Counted from the stretch's first letter, positions 34,426-48,434 are shown. The stretch is 64,000 nucleotides of DNA from Helichrysum umbraculigerum (GCA_949592205.1 CATIUR010000003.1:15577001-15641000), one strand, 5' to 3'. Numbers and translations are program-made. Notes: a model not told the origin generated them from the letters alone.

Positions 34426-34733
34426 TATTAATATAAAGCATGCATCCTTCTTAGCATCCTCCTTAAATATCCTGAAGAATATAAATATTGAAAATAAGAA
34501 CTTATCCATATATATATATATGTTATTGAATAATTAATATTAATATAAATAATTAAAAAAAATGTTATTCGAATCACCCTTGAAATTATTTATATATAAG
34601 CAACTAAAAATTATTCAAAGAGTAATTAAATAATTAATATTAATATAATACACTACCTTCCTACCTGCGCTTCCTGCCTTCTGCGTTCCTCTTAGAAACG
34701 CAGGAATCAATAAAAATATATTAATTAGATAGT
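34426..34733. other. Intergenic DNA
   Basis: AT-rich with one short 'cttcctgccttctgcgttcct' stretch (34664-34690), like those within the Helitron region. It repeats 'taagcaactaaaaattattcaaagagtaattaa' from about 34050. No gene is seen. Confidence 0.5.
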
Positions 34734-34738
34734 TTAGT

Positions 34739-36732
34739 TATAACACCCCTCGTTTCATTTCAAACAATTTATATAATAATGGCGACTCGGAAGCGTATAT
34801 TTAAGACATACTATCAATGTACTCAAAATGTCAATAAACTTTTTCAAACTTATTACATGACATTTCAACAAACTCGGTGTTATATAATTCAAAACATCTC
34901 TTTAGTTATCCAAATAACATCAGAGTAACGACCTGTCAAACATTCCATCAATTCCAAACACTTCCTGCCCTGCCCAATATGTCCCCTCTATTTTAACCTG
35001 CAGGAAGAACTGTGGTGGGGTTAGCATAAAGCTAAGTGAATGAAACTATAAGCAACAGTACAACCTAGCATAACAATCTGTTTACATCAAATAACAATAA
35101 ACAGAAAATCAATCATTCACTCAACATCCAATCAATGTCAAGCTACACCAATCAAACATTATAAATCATCATGAGGACCGGTGGCTCCTGAGATACCCTA
35201 ATACCGGTTTGGTACTCAGGGAACCCTTATCAATCATCTGTATTGGCCTATACAGAATTACCGGTAACCAGTTGTTAATCACACACGACCTAGATCTCCA
35301 AACCAACATTTCAAGTTTCAAGATCTCCTGTCGTTTACAATAACAACCAAGTCCAACTGTCAAGTCAAGTTGACCTCAGAATCTTACATACTAGCTCAAA
35401 CAGCCAAGTAAGCAACTAGTCAAACTATCATGGCAAGATATCTCAACAATTACATTATATCAAAGTAATACTATAATTACTTGTTGTAAATCAAATCATT
35501 ACAACTAAATCACACTGAGGTTACAGATCCACTCACCGACTACCTCAGGCCTCCACTCAGTAGTCTAATATCACTGAGCCTTCTCCACATCTGAGAATCA
35601 ACAAATCAAATATAAGTTAGTAATCATGATCATCAATACTAAACTTATATCAATCCATACTATTAGGAACTTAACATAATAATATGAATATTACTAGTTC
35701 CTAATCATATATTAGTTATTACAACATAACTATTATCATATATGAACCTGAACATATATCAAATAACAATCACATTACTTATAAAAATCAAACAAGAAAT
35801 GTGACACCAGCATATCAAGCCGCCGGCTTCTCTATGAAGCCGCCGGCTTCAAACCACCACCCGCCGGCTTCACCTTCCAAATCGCCGGGTCAATTACCAA
35901 ATGTGGTAACAGAACTAAACTTCGTTTTAAAGCTTACACTACCCGCCGGGTCGGGTTTATACCCGCCGGTTTCCTACAAAACATCACAAGCCGCCGGCTT
36001 GGCTTATGAAGCCGCCGGCTTCGGCTAACAAGAACAAGCCGCCGGCTTGGCCAAAGAAGCCGCCGGCTTCTGGCCTCGTCCCAGCCCAGCACGAACAGCA
36101 GAAACCCTAACTCGCGGGTTTAATCCTCAAAACACCAAAAACTCATTTTTAAACGGTTATAAACCTCAAATATCATCACATAATCAATATGTAACACTTA
36201 TAACTTGTTTCTAACATCCAAATCTCTCAAATCATCAATTTACCCAAATTCAATCAAAAATCAAATTCTTAAATACTCAAGAATACTTACTGATTGAAGA
36301 ATCTAACGATGGTAATCTGATGATTATGAAGATTCACGAGAATCACAACTTCCTGATTTGATTTCTGGATTGATTTGGAAGTTTTCAGAGAGTTTCTATG
36401 AGTTTCTAAAGTTTCTAAATGAACTTTCCTAAAATGGAAAGTTAAATATATAGTCGGTTCACAAACCGCCTTCAATATACGGGTATAATTTAATACCCCA
36501 TCTCAATCTATTGTCTGGAACCCGAAAACCATTTGCGAGTCCAAACATTTTATTGTACCGTTAACTATATTAATTTACAACAATTAATAATTCACCTATC
36601 ACATTGGAATATTTAACTCCTATTCCAATTATTTCAACTATTTCAAACAATATTATTTCCAAACACATTTAAATACATATTTAAATCAAGAAATAATATA
36701 TAAACAACTAGGTCCATTTCGAGGATGTTACA
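34739..36732 (-). repeat. 3' LTR of the LARD-like element
   Basis: In sense (minus) orientation it starts TGTAACATCCTCG and ends GTTATA. A TATA-like 'actatatatttaac' lies near 36441-36454. The array of GCCGGCGG-type motifs is at 35815-36075. Confidence 0.9.
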
Positions 36733-36746
36733 ACTCTCCTCTCCTT
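36733..36746 (-). other. Polypurine tract
   Basis: In sense orientation this reads AAGGAGAGGAGAGT, directly before the 3' LTR. Just upstream in sense orientation (36751-36770) is 'agatttcggggacgaaatct', the same string that ends pol in the Tekay-like element at about 62020-62039. Confidence 0.85.
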
Positions 36747-36770
36747 AAAGAGATTTCGTCCCCGAAATCT

Positions 36771-39700
36771 AACCTCAATCAATCTAACTAATGTGATATA
36801 ATCACATATATCTTAATATACATTTGTCCTCAATAGCAACTTACAACTATACTTAGACTGTTTGAATTATTTCCACATGCACATATTCAAATGTACATGC
36901 TTCTATCTTTTCCTATGCACACTTACAGTGCATCCAACCAACATCTCATAGAAATCAATCATCTATCTGATTCCTTTATCACCAATCAGATAAAAGTTTA
37001 AAGTACCCAATCACTTTAACCAACAACAATAAGTGAAACCTAACATCACTTACTAGGTCTACGCAACCAGAAATTAGCAACATGCTAAAATCTTTAACCT
37101 ATTTTCACTGTTCATCTCTGTTATCAATAAAACAGCAATCACACTATTACAATAGTAGTTATTAAACTACTTAGCAACACTGAAAGTTAATTTCAGTTCA
37201 TGACTAACAACCAGTCTAATATTCAGATAACAATCTCAAATCTCTTCTATCAAAGATTTAAAATTCAAATTTAGGTCAACTTTTCACCCAAAAGTTCCAT
37301 ACCTACTTTCTTGAATAACCTATAATATTCACATATCACTACAATCATATGAAATCCTTTACTTATAAGTAATTCAGATTCATATCACCTTAATAAGCAA
37401 AGCAGAGGTCAAACTCAGTAGGTAAAACTACAATTAACAAGTACTTTGCGCAATCAGCAAAAGTACCACAATCAATTATTACCTACATTCCACCAACCTC
37501 TACATTGACTTATTTCCACTTGTAATTCCTTTCATTACAACCTATCAATTGTTAACAACAATAAGTCGACAACAACTACTGCTCAAACAATAATCACAAC
37601 ACTAGTGATTATACATTCCAATACACCTATCAGTACTTAATATTTGTCTTCAAAGTCTAACTAACCATCAAGTTAGAATTTACTTAACGCTTAAACTGGT
37701 AAGACATCAAGAATCTTATCTTAGCAACCAGTTATTTCCATTCAACCTTACAATCTTAAATTACTAATCACAAGCAATTAGAAGTTATACAACTTTAACC
37801 ACACAATCACTTAATACTACTTCTCATCAATATAGCAACTAAGTCAACCTTAATCAACATTATGATACCACAATTCAAGTATCACAATATCACAATGTGC
37901 TACTTTACAACACATTTCAACAAAATCTACATCAAGTTAATCACAATTAACTAACATCCACATATCTTATGGCACATTTTAATTCAATCTATTAAAACTT
38001 ATCATGCCATTTATTATCATGTATACTACACATATATACTTACACAATTTCAGATATTCTCTAAAATGGACACATACACAACAATTCCATTTCATTCTAT
38101 ATACTAGGCCATTCAGACTGTTAAAGTCTTTATCAAGCCTTCTCAATACTACTATTCATCACATATCCATACCACAGGACATGGAACAATCAATAACTCT
38201 ATGTTTCACTTATATACTTATCAACTAGTATATAACTTAAACGTTTCATTCTAAACTTTCAAGAAAAGTTTGGTGAATACAATCATCACCTATCAATCTC
38301 AAGGTTTCTCTTACTTTCTAACACTTACAATTATACACATCAGGTTTTCAGCCCCAAATGTCAAGCAATCATTATTCTTAAACTATCAAAATAATGATCA
38401 TTACACTTAATTTCATACCTGATTTCTTAAAATATGACCAACTATTCAATTCATATTTCCTCAATTATTAACCAAGGTTAAGCTAAACCTTAAGCACAAT
38501 TCACTTTCAGATATCCTTTCATATCATTTCTTATTTGGATCTAATCCCAATTTATCACTTCATCACTTACTTCATTTGTATAAAATCAACAAATAACTAA
38601 AGAATCCATTCAATTCTTTCAATATCTAAGTAACTCACCATGAGGTACCAATCAACCTATGCAACTAATAATAATAACCTTCAATTATTCATCATCTCAC
38701 AGTCTTACCCAATCAAAGCTATCATCACAAGCCTCATACACTGGTAAGATTTCCTTATCACAATCCTAATCAATGTGACTTAATTTGCACCTTTCAACAA
38801 TTTACAACTGTCGTATCATTCAATGACTTCATATCTGTATAATTTTCTAACACATATTCAGTTCAAATATCGTATATTTCCTAACTGAATACTTAATTAT
38901 ACTTAACACTATTTCAATTACTTAATACTAGCTTTAAGTAATTACTCAAGTTTTCACAACTTAATACAATTTAGGAATTCAATCATATTCCACACAATCA
39001 TAACATTACAATCTATGTTATACTATTTCACACACACAGTTAACTAAATGTCAACTTTGATTTAAATCAACCAATCAATAAAATCCTCTAACTGCTTTTT
39101 CTCAAGTTTGACCTATCCTCAAACCAATCACAAGCAATTAATTTTATACACAACTCTCTATTCATGGTTTGACTTTCAAAGTTAACATACTATCAATATT
39201 AACTCACAACAAACCATTTCATCTTATATGTTCACTTTCAAACATATATTTCAAATTATTACATTCAAAAATCTTATCAATCCTTCACAAGGACAAGGTC
39301 AACCTACATCAATCTTGGCTCCATACAAGCTATTTCATATTGTATGTTTACTTTCAAACATAGACCTCACATTATTACATTCAATAATATTTGGAATTCC
39401 TCAAGCAAGACAATATCAACCTATCTCAACATTGGCTTCATACAAGCCAGCTACAACATAGTGATTCATTTAAACACTATACAAATCCACCTACAGGTAA
39501 TCTATCATTATCAATCACAATTACCTATTTAACAGAATCCAATTTGTCATTTATATTCATCAACAAAACAACTATCAATGACAAACATTATTTACACTCT
39601 CACATTTACATTCTAGATGTTACAGTTCTATCAACCAATTGTTTTCTTATCAAAACAACTATTAAACCACTTAGCATAATTTCATGCTCAGTTTTCTAAA

Positions 39701-41020
39701 TCACATTACATTTCTTTTATACCAAGTAGCCTCAACAAGTTCATGTGACACAACATAATATAACAACGGTGATCAGGCGTTGCAAGATTATGTTCTTCAC
39801 AATCCATTCTCAGGCCACTTTACATTATAATTATCAATGTGATCTACTCTCACCTCATACGTATTAAATACTTCATGATTTCAAATCAATCATACTCCAT
39901 TTAATAGTTTCTAACAGCTGATACCTACCCAAAATCAGCTTACTACTTTACATATTCAACCTTACATATGTAAGCCATCTCACATACACACAATGTTCTA
40001 ATTTTCAACAACTGAATTACTCAGTATATCACTTATCTGAAACCTCAAACACATGATAACTCATCATCATTGTTTCATTACTTACACTAATCAATGTCCC
40101 TATTTACATTCAAAATTCAGGACACTTCTTACTTAATTATTATTATCACTTTGACATATGCTATTATGTCAAGCATCACTGTCACAACAAGCCTACTCAA
40201 TCATGTTACTTTTAAATATTTCATCTATTAATTTACAATTAACCAGAAAGACCTATCACTTTCTCAATCAATTTAGCTTTATCATAAGCTATATTTCTCA
40301 TAAACCTATCATTTTGTTGGTTTATATCAAGTGTTTAGCTATAATCCTAACACATCATATAGCCACATAAACACATATTTTCTCAAATAGCAGTCATTCT
40401 CAAATCAAATGACACCACTATCCTTAAACAGGATTCAAATCACACCTTGTGATCAATCTAATAATATAGTATTATCAATTATCTTGCCTCCCAATAAAGA
40501 CACTCCTTAGGTTCTAACATCAATCATGTTAAACCTTAATCAACTCGTTTTCTACTCATTTAATCACATTTCTGCATTTTTCAATTCAATCAGAAATACT
40601 AGCAACAATGAGCAACTCATTTAATACCTCTATCTGATATCAACGTATAACAATCATAGTTGACTCAAACTGGGGAATCATATCAGTCTGACTCAATTAA
40701 CTTCTCAACAAAGCTTACTCAACATAACAGAGTAAACAATTCAAGTTAATATAATATAACATAGGCTTATCGAAGATTACCTGACAATCTTAAGCCCACA
40801 AGCGTTGAGGAAACATGAAATATTCCAATCAGATACTCATGTTCCTCCGTCTCTGAAATCAAACACAACTTCACAACTTGTTAAAGGTTAGTACATACTC
40901 AACTAAACACTTTCTCATGCATCAACTAATCAACTAAACCCACACCCACTGGAATGTTTGACTCAATTCATCAAAGTTTAGGATTGAACATTCTATCAAG
41001 TCCAATTCACCGAAACTATT
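36771..41020 (-). mobile_element. Non-coding interior of the LARD-like element
   Basis: It has very few G on the plus strand: sample lines at 37201 and 39001 each have 4 G against about 13 C per 60 bases. In sense orientation the RNA is therefore C-poor. Overlapping small plus-strand frames (38004-38228, 39169-39699, 40158-40370) are antisense and reflect this composition. No hairpin array, tRNA or recognisable gene fragment is seen. Confidence 0.8.
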
Positions 41021-41032
41021 GCTCTGATACCA
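41021..41032 (-). other. Primer-binding site (initiator tRNA-Met)
   Basis: The reverse complement is TGGTATCAGAGC, three bases from the LTR end, the same spacing as in the Tekay-like element. Confidence 0.9.
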
Positions 41033-41035
41033 GCT

Positions 41036-43023
41036 TATAACACCCCTCGTTTCATTTCAAACAATTTATATAATAATGGCGACTCGGAAGCGTATATTTA
41101 AGACATACTATCAATGTACTCAAAATGTCAATAAACTTTTTCAAACTTATTACATGACATTTCAACAAACTCGGTGTTATATAATTCAAAACATCTCTTT
41201 AGTTATCCAAATAACATCAGAGTAACGACCTGTCAAACATTCCATCAATTCCAAACACTTCCTGCCCTGCCCAATATGTCCCCTCTATTTTAACCTGCAG
41301 GAAGAACTGTGGTGGGGTTAGCATAAAGCTAAGTGAATGAAACTATAAGCAACAGTACAACCTAGCATAACAATCTGTTTACATCAAATAACAATAAACA
41401 GAAAATCAATCATTCACTCGACATCCAATCAATGTCAAGCTACACCAATCAAACATTATAAATCATCATGAGGACCGGTGGCTCCTGAGATACCCTAATA
41501 CCGGTTTGGTACTTAGGGAACCCTTATCAATCATCTGTATTGGCCTATACAGAATTACCGGTAACCAGTTGTTAATCACACACGACCTAGATCTCCAAAC
41601 CAACATTTCAAGTTTCAAGATCTCCTGTCGTTTACAATAACAACCAAGTCCAACTGTCAAGTCAAGTTGACCTCAGAATCTTACATACTAGCTCAAACAG
41701 CCAAGTAAGCAACTAGTCAAACTATCATGGCAAGATATCTCAACAATTACATTCTATCAAAGTAATACTATAATTACTTGTTGTAAATCAAATCATTACA
41801 ACTAAATCACACTGAGGTTACAGATCCACTCACCGACTACCTCAGGCCTCCACTCAGTAGTCTAATATCACTGAGCCTTCTCCACATCTGAGAATCAACA
41901 AATCAAATATAAGTTAGTAATCATGATCATCAATACTAAACTTATATCAATCCATACTATTAGGAACTTAACATAATAATATGAATATTACTAGTTCCTA
42001 ATCATATATTAGTTATTACAACATAACTATTATCATATATGAACCTGAACATATATCAAATAACAATCACATTACTTATAAAAATCAAACAAGAAATGTG
42101 ACACCAGCATATCAAGCCGCCGGCTTCTCTATGAAGCCGCCGGCTTCAAACCACCACCCGCCGGCTTCACCTTCCAAACCGCCGGGTCAATTACCAAATG
42201 TGGTAACAGAACTAAACTTCGTTTTAAAGCTTACACTACCCGCCGGGTCGGGTTTATACCCGCCGGTTTCTACAAAACATCACAAGCCGCCGGCTTGGCT
42301 TATGAAGCCGCCGACTTCGGCTAACAAGAACAAGCCGCCGGCTTGGCCAAAGAAGCCGCCGGCTTCTGGCCTCGTCCCAGCCCAGCACGAACAGCAGAAA
42401 CCCTAACTCGCGGGTTTAATCCTCAAAACACCAAAAACTCATTTTTAAACGGTTATAAACCTCAAATATCATCACATAATCAATATGTAACACTTATAAC
42501 TTGTTTCTAACATCCAAATCTCTCAAATCATCAATTTACCCAAATTCAATCAAAAATCAAATTCTTAAATACTCAAGAATACTTACTGATTGAAGAATCT
42601 AACGATGGTAATCTGATGATTATGAAGATTCACGAGAATCACAACTTCCTGATTTGATTTCTGGATTGATTTGGAAGTTTTCAGAGAGTTTCTATGAGTT
42701 TCTAAAGTTTCTAAATGAACTTTCCTAAAATGGAAAGTTAAATATATAGTCGGTTCACAAACCGCCTTCAATATACGGGTATAATTTAATACCCCATCTC
42801 AATCTATTGTCTGGAACCCGAAAACCATTTTCCAAACATTTTATTGTACCGTTAACTATATTAATTTACAACAATTAATAATTCACCTATCACATTGGAA
42901 TATTTAACTCCTATTCCAATTATTTCAACTATTTCAAACAATATTATTTCCAAACACATTTAAATACATATTTAAATCAAGAAATAATATATAAACAACT
43001 AGGTCCATTTCGAGGATGTTACA
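41036..43023 (-). repeat. 5' LTR of the LARD-like element
   Basis: It differs from the other LTR by a 5-bp deletion near 42834 ('gcgag' missing), a 1-bp deletion near 42270 and about five substitutions. The frame at 42098-42406 is antisense to the element and arises from the GCCGGC array. Confidence 0.9.
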
Positions 43024-43028
43024 TTAGT

Positions 43029-43540
43029 TGTATAAGGGAAAATTTAATTAGCAGGCATGATGAGAAAACCGTCATACTACAACCACCAGAAAGAAACTGC
43101 AAGTAACCAACAATTCCAAGTTGTAATGGTCAGGATCAAAAGTTAGTAGAATCCTACGGATGAAAATAAAAGTCAACTTAAAAACTGTCAGTCCACTCAC
43201 CGGCAGCCATATATATGGGCAATTTGATAATTGTCTTGAAATAATAGGATAATTATTAGACTATCGTTGACGTAAAGTGGCTAGGATAAATCACAATAGA
43301 CAGTAAAAGAGTTTAATAAATAAAGATTAGGTGGACAACACGTATGAGGACTCCTAGTGTATTCAAAAAGAATCTTGTGTCTTTCCTGATATTTATAGGA
43401 TTAGTTAACCTAGACGGGAAAACTTTCCACTTTAGTTTAATTCACCATAGAATTGTCCAACGAATCGATAAACAAACATGATAACCGGAATCTAGGGAAG
43501 AATAGTCTAAGTAAATACACATTTCTCCATTAATTGTCTT
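43029..43540. other. Intergenic DNA
   Basis: No gene, RNA gene or element end is seen to the right of the LARD-like insertion. Confidence 0.4.
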
Positions 43541-43870
43541 AAACTCTTTTAAAATGCTTTGCTTGTTTAAGTGTTTTCAATTTAGTATTTTACTGTTTTT
43601 ACTTTTAATTTAGTAAAAATTAATTTTCTAAAAACGTTCACACGGAACTAAAACGCCCCCTTTCTGTCATTTACTTTTTAACTAGTTTAATTAATTATTT
43701 CAATTTAAATAGATAAACAATGTTTCCCTGTGGTTCGATATCCGGACTTACCTATAGCTATACTATTATATGATCGGGTATTATTGCCTGTATTGTGTGA
43801 TAGTCATAACTTAAGTAATATCCATTTCATAAAACATTTTGAACGCATACTAGCACACACCAACAACCAC
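43541..43870 (+). mobile_element. Tat/Athila-like LTR-end fragment
   Basis: The phrase 'ccctgtggttcgatatccggacttacc' (43727-43753), with nearby 'acgttcacacggaac' and T-rich stretches, is typical of the 3' end of Tat/Athila LTRs. There are no boundaries or coding parts, so it is a remnant. Confidence 0.4.
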
Positions 43871-43874
43871 GGAT

Positions 43875-44015
43875 ATTTACAAATTGCCTCTCACGAGACT
43901 TGAACCCACAACTATTAGGTTGAAAGGTTCTTCACATACCGCCAGGTCATAGTCCTTTTGGTTAGCTTTTCAATTCTCTTCCGGTAGAAACCGGTCAATA
44001 CCATCACCATTATTA
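43875..44015 (-). mobile_element. SINE-like, tRNA-derived sequence
   Basis: On the minus strand a B-box match 'gggttcaagtctc' (about 43898-43911) lies downstream of a weak A-box-like 'tgacctggcggtatg' (about 43938-43952). The spacing fits a tRNA-derived SINE head. No cloverleaf or clear ends are seen. Confidence 0.4.
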
Positions 44016-46275
44016 TTATAACTGTATATGTCTCCAAAACAAAACAAACTATGGAAGGTTGCATTCATGCTAGTGAATGTATCATAATCTGCACAAATCG
44101 TTCTTTCTATATTGTCTAACCTAATTGTTTATAGTTAATACATTATTTCGCATAAAGTTTCTTAAAAATTCAAAATTTTCGCAAACTCAGAAAAATTGCA
44201 TGAACTTTAAATTATATTTGAAGCTGGAAGGATTTTGGGCAGTTTCTAGGGTTTAAAATGGTTGCCAATTTTGCTAATTTTCCCTATTAACGAGAATTGA
44301 TCACTAGCAAATATGCTGAAAGAAGACATACGAGATTTTGATCTGATATAAGTTACTAAGCCCACAAAACTCTTCACAGCCCACTTTCGCAGGCCCCTCT
44401 CTTTGGATTAGTTAGTCGATCTAAATATAATCGTCTGGGACTTAACTACGAATCACTTTTATTGATTGGTGGCTATCTCATAATAAGACACTGACGTATA
44501 TTTTGATTATGCACACAATAGAGGAGGGTCACGAGTAAACCGACCGATTTTAGATAACACAAATATTTTATCAGATAAGGAAAAAGGTGTTATATAATTT
44601 TAATCTAAAAAAGTGTTTTAAAATATGTTTAAATCAACGGATCGTAATTTTTAACTATTTAAATTGTTAAAATTAAGACATATGAACAAATAGTTAAATA
44701 ACTATTAATTTATGTGATCGTTCTACAGTTTTGTTATTTACTTATTTGAAACATGAATAATATACTTTTTATTCTCTATACGAATAGTTTCAATATATAT
44801 TGTTAAAAATTAACCATTATATATACAATATTTGATTAAATATACAAATCCACTTGTGAATAACTATAATGTGTTATGTAGGTTCATAGGTCGGGTTTAC
44901 CCGTGTTAAAAGCTCAGACCTATTACCCGCTCACGACCCACCGACGGGTAAAAGCTCGGACTCATACCTGTACCAGCGGGTAACATTTCAAGGGTTTACC
45001 CACCCGCAATAGGCTGGTAACCAAGGGTCGCGTGTGCCCACTATCGCACCACGGATCGTTTTGTGATACATTTAAACCTTTTTGGTTTAAATTATAAGTT
45101 ATAGGAGTATTTGTTTAATTACATATAACCACTATTTATTGAGTTAAAAATTATAGTAATTTACAATTTATTAAGAACGTAATATATCATAATATTATTT
45201 AAAAAATAGTTAACAAATTTTGAAGTACGTAATACGGAGTATATCGTAACATCGAATGTTGTGCAATGTACGAATTTATACACTGATTAATCAAATGATT
45301 AAGTAGGTCGATATGCCACATCTACTATCTAAGTCTATCTAATCTAAATATCAATAAAGAAAACTTTGTTAGCTTCAATTTTGCTAAAAATTAACCCTTA
45401 TTAACCAATCAAATGCTTTAATTTTACAAGAATTCCAATTAACCAATCAAATATGATTATTTACCTAAAATTCTCTTTTAAAAATAAAACCTTAGGGAAA
45501 GGTTATTGTAGAATCATTTCTTATGGTAGGAACCGTAGGAACGACTTTTTCACTTTTAAATTCAACATATGTACACATTTTGTAAAAAAAATTATGTCAA
45601 AATTATTAGAATTTTTTCCTCTTTAATATTAATTAGATCGATTAACAAAAATAAAAAATACATGATACACAAATTAAAGTTGTGTATCAATGCCTTTTAT
45701 ATGTGATACTGTGATACACACTAAATTTTTTATGATGTGTACCATTTTTTTTTTTTAAATTCTCATATTAAAGAGCACACAATTCTATGAATTTTGATAT
45801 AAATTTTTTATCAAAAATATAATTTAATCTTAAAGTTAAAAGTAAAAATGTTTATTCCTACTCTTCCCACCATAACAAATGTTCCAACTTGAACCTTCCC
45901 CTAAAACGCTGAAACGTTAATAATGTAAAATAATCCCACATACGTACTTGAAATTGAAATACTGATAATAAAAAAAATTAATCCTACTTTCTATATATAC
46001 CTCACGAAAGCTTACGTACATTTGCAAAGTAAGTTAAAGTCATATTCATTCATATCTCTTACTAATTAATTATTAATATTATATTTATTAAATCAATTAT
46101 AATTTAAATTATAATAATAAATAAAATATAATTATTTTTACAATTTTGTATAGTCATCCTTAAAACCAAATTCATTCATATATTTTGCATTAAGTATTAT
46201 ATAACACAAACAAAAATATTTAAGGTCAAAGTTGTAAAAGAAAGACTTACAAAAGTTAATAGTAGATACTTGTAA
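44016..46275. other. Intergenic AT-rich DNA
   Basis: No gene is seen. A GC-richer patch at 44885-45060 repeats 'cgggtaaaagctcgga' and 'cgggtttaccc' and looks like a decayed transposon piece. Near 45229-45243, 'gtaatacggagtata' resembles a decayed MITE end. Confidence 0.4.
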
Positions 46276-46289
46276 TGGGACGGAGGGAG
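46268..46289 (-). mobile_element. Stowaway MITE terminus, partner end missing
   Basis: 'aatgggacggagggag' followed by TA (46290-46291) is a Stowaway right end. The expected left end was not found within about 400 bp. Confidence 0.5.
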
Positions 46290-46714
46290 TAATTGACATA
46301 AAAGGACATGAAAATTATGTAATAAATAATTTATAAATTGTATTTAAATAATTTTTCATTTCATAAGCTAGGAGCTTATTTTTAGAAGCTACTTTTACTA
46401 GCTTATTTTTTTAGAGCTTATATTTTAAATAAGCTCCTAAATTTTTGTTAACCAAACGAAGCTTGAACTTATGAAAAATAATAAGCTTAAGCTCATATAA
46501 ACTAGTATGTCAAACACACCCTATACTTGCTTGGTATCGGAAATACAACAATATAAAAGTGAACAATGTTCAACTGTAAAAAAAAGTGGTACATTACAAA
46601 AACATAACACCAAACAAACAGATGACAAAGAATTAGTATACTTACGTTTTCGAAATAAAGTACACAAAAAAGTTAAAAATCATGAATCTTTGAAAAAATT
46701 ATACATTTGATTTG

Positions 46715-46881
46715 CGGTTAGGGTTAGGTTTAGGGTTTAGGGTTTAGGTTTTAGCAAGGTTTAGGGTTTAGTATGGTTTAAGGTTTTGTTAAGCGTTTAG
46801 GGTTTAGGGGTTAGAGTTTGGGGTTTAGGGTTTCAAGTTTTGCAAAACCCGACCCCCCAAATTCTAACCCCTAAACCCTAG
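46715..46881. repeat. Telomere-like interstitial repeat, partly inverted
   Basis: Degenerate TTTAGGG units run from 46715 to about 46835. A shorter reverse section 'ccccaaattctaacccctaaaccctag' (46855-46881) follows. The plant telomere unit is TTTAGGG. Confidence 0.8.
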
Positions 46882-48434
46882 ACACAACACTGACACATGT
46901 GATAGTAATTTGTAAACCCATCAAAAAACGAAAAAAAAAAGTTGTCGAAAGTATAGCTTGTGAGATCTTAAATCGAAGTGGAGAAAACGTTGAATTTTAT
47001 AGTGCAATTTTCATAATTTTTCAACTTGTCGTTTGTGGGATATTTAATTTTTAAAAAGATGGGTAAATGTGTATTTGATGAAAATGAGTGGCTGGAATTG
47101 ATTTCCTCATTCTCACACAAATTATCATTCTCATTTGAACCTCACCTATATAAGTTTTTAAATGTATGTTAAAAAAGCATAAACTTTATCTCTACTACTT
47201 ATTAAGCATATAACATTCTCTTTCTTAAATACTTAAAATATATACATGGAAATCATACCACTAATAAGCACTCTAATATAAAAGTCTAAATGTGAAGAGT
47301 ATATTAATTATAGGGTAAGGTTCATGGAAGATGGGGCAATTATAGGAGCAGCAAAGGCAGGAACCATCCCCACCCTCCATTTGCTTTCAACGGCTGAGAT
47401 CACACCACCAAAAAAGGACGTGAATGCAATAAACTTTGGTCAAGGGACTAATTTGTAAAAAATTTTGACACCATCAAATATCCATCGGGCAGAACAGTCA
47501 GATACAAATTTGACACCATCAAATCTCTCTCTACTGCAACATGAAAACACCATCTTCAACAAACTAAAATCACAAAAAATCAAAAATTACAACGATTAGA
47601 TCACCTTCGTCGATCATCTACTCCGTCCAAACATCTTCGCCAATCAACATCGTTTCAGTTTTTATGTCGGAGCTCCGATGGTCCTACGTTACCGTCTCGG
47701 AGCTCCGATGAATTCTGGCCGTTTGTTCACCGTCTTCCGGAGTTTAAGTTTTGGTAATTACCGTTCCTTTATTATTATTATTTTTGGTTACAATTTAAGT
47801 CCGTTTTTGGTCATTTAATGATCTGAATGGGATCTCTAACTATATGATTAAATTTTTTTTGTTAGGTTTAGGTATGATTGGATCGAGTGTTGAAATTAGG
47901 GTTAGAATTGTGGATCTTTGTTCTGTAATTGCTGCTGATGATGAGAATCATGATGATTACACGTTTCGTATTGATAGGGTTTTGAGCAATCTGTTTCGAT
48001 TACTCTAAATAGTGAATTTGTGCAATAAATCAACATTAGCTAGAAGATACAAGTAATTGTCTGGTAATTTTTTTTTAGACACTCAGAGTCTTGTTTGTAT
48101 ATCCTGAGTAATGAGATCGCTAGTTTTAAAGTTTGCAAGGTAATTTGATAATATTGGTTTAGGCTAAAGATCTTAATGTTTGTTTACACTAGTAGGTTTA
48201 TCACCTGAGGGAATATTGATTTACCAGGATGTTTATCTTTCTCTTTACTTAAGAGCACAACATTCCAACGGAGGGTAGTTGCTTATCCACTTAACTAACA
48301 GGGCTCATAAATATAAGTAAACCATTTTGTTCTCATTATTTCACCGTCAGCAACAATCAAAAAACTTCCGTATATCAATTACGTTGCCGATCACCATCAT
48401 TTATTTGTTATTTTTTATTTTTTTGAAAAAAATC
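46882..48434. other. Leader-like and intergenic DNA before the FAR1-like gene
   Basis: 47323-47500 ('ggttcatggaagatggggcaa...ggagcagcaaaggcagg') resembles 51965-52090 ('ggagcagcaccatttttagaagcaggg...accagggactaaaat') and may be a transposon end. 47600-47760 has a GC-richer exon-like stretch with a repeated 'gtcggagctccgatg' ending at 'ttttg|gtaatt', perhaps an untranslated first exon. No ORF is supported here. Confidence 0.3.

Larger units (their letters stand above)
34739..43023 (-). mobile_element. Complete non-autonomous LTR retrotransposon (LARD-like, chromovirus-related), 8285 bp
   Basis: Two near-identical LTRs (34739-36732, 1994 bp; 41036-43023, 1988 bp) flank a 4.3-kb interior. The whole is flanked by a 5-bp target duplication TTAGT (34734-34738 and 43024-43028). 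The tRNA-Met primer site beside the right LTR and the polypurine tract beside the left LTR set it on the minus strand. I read about five substitutions, one 1-bp and one 5-bp indel between the LTRs, so it is a young insertion. The interior has no frame longer than about 100 codons and no gag, protease, RT, RNase H or integrase motif, so it depends on proteins from elsewhere. Its termini, primer site, tract and the last bases before the tract match the coding element at 55473-63906. Confidence 0.9.

Noticed and set aside
35801..36028. Pro/Ser/Ala-rich ORF, with a longer form at 42098-42406
   Set aside because: It is antisense to the LARD-like element and made by the GCCGGC motif array. The two LTR copies differ by a 1-bp indel that changes the frame.
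39169..39699. Cluster of overlapping small plus-strand ORFs
   Set aside because: They lie in a G-poor interior where stop codons containing G are rare. No motif is seen and the frames overlap in three phases.
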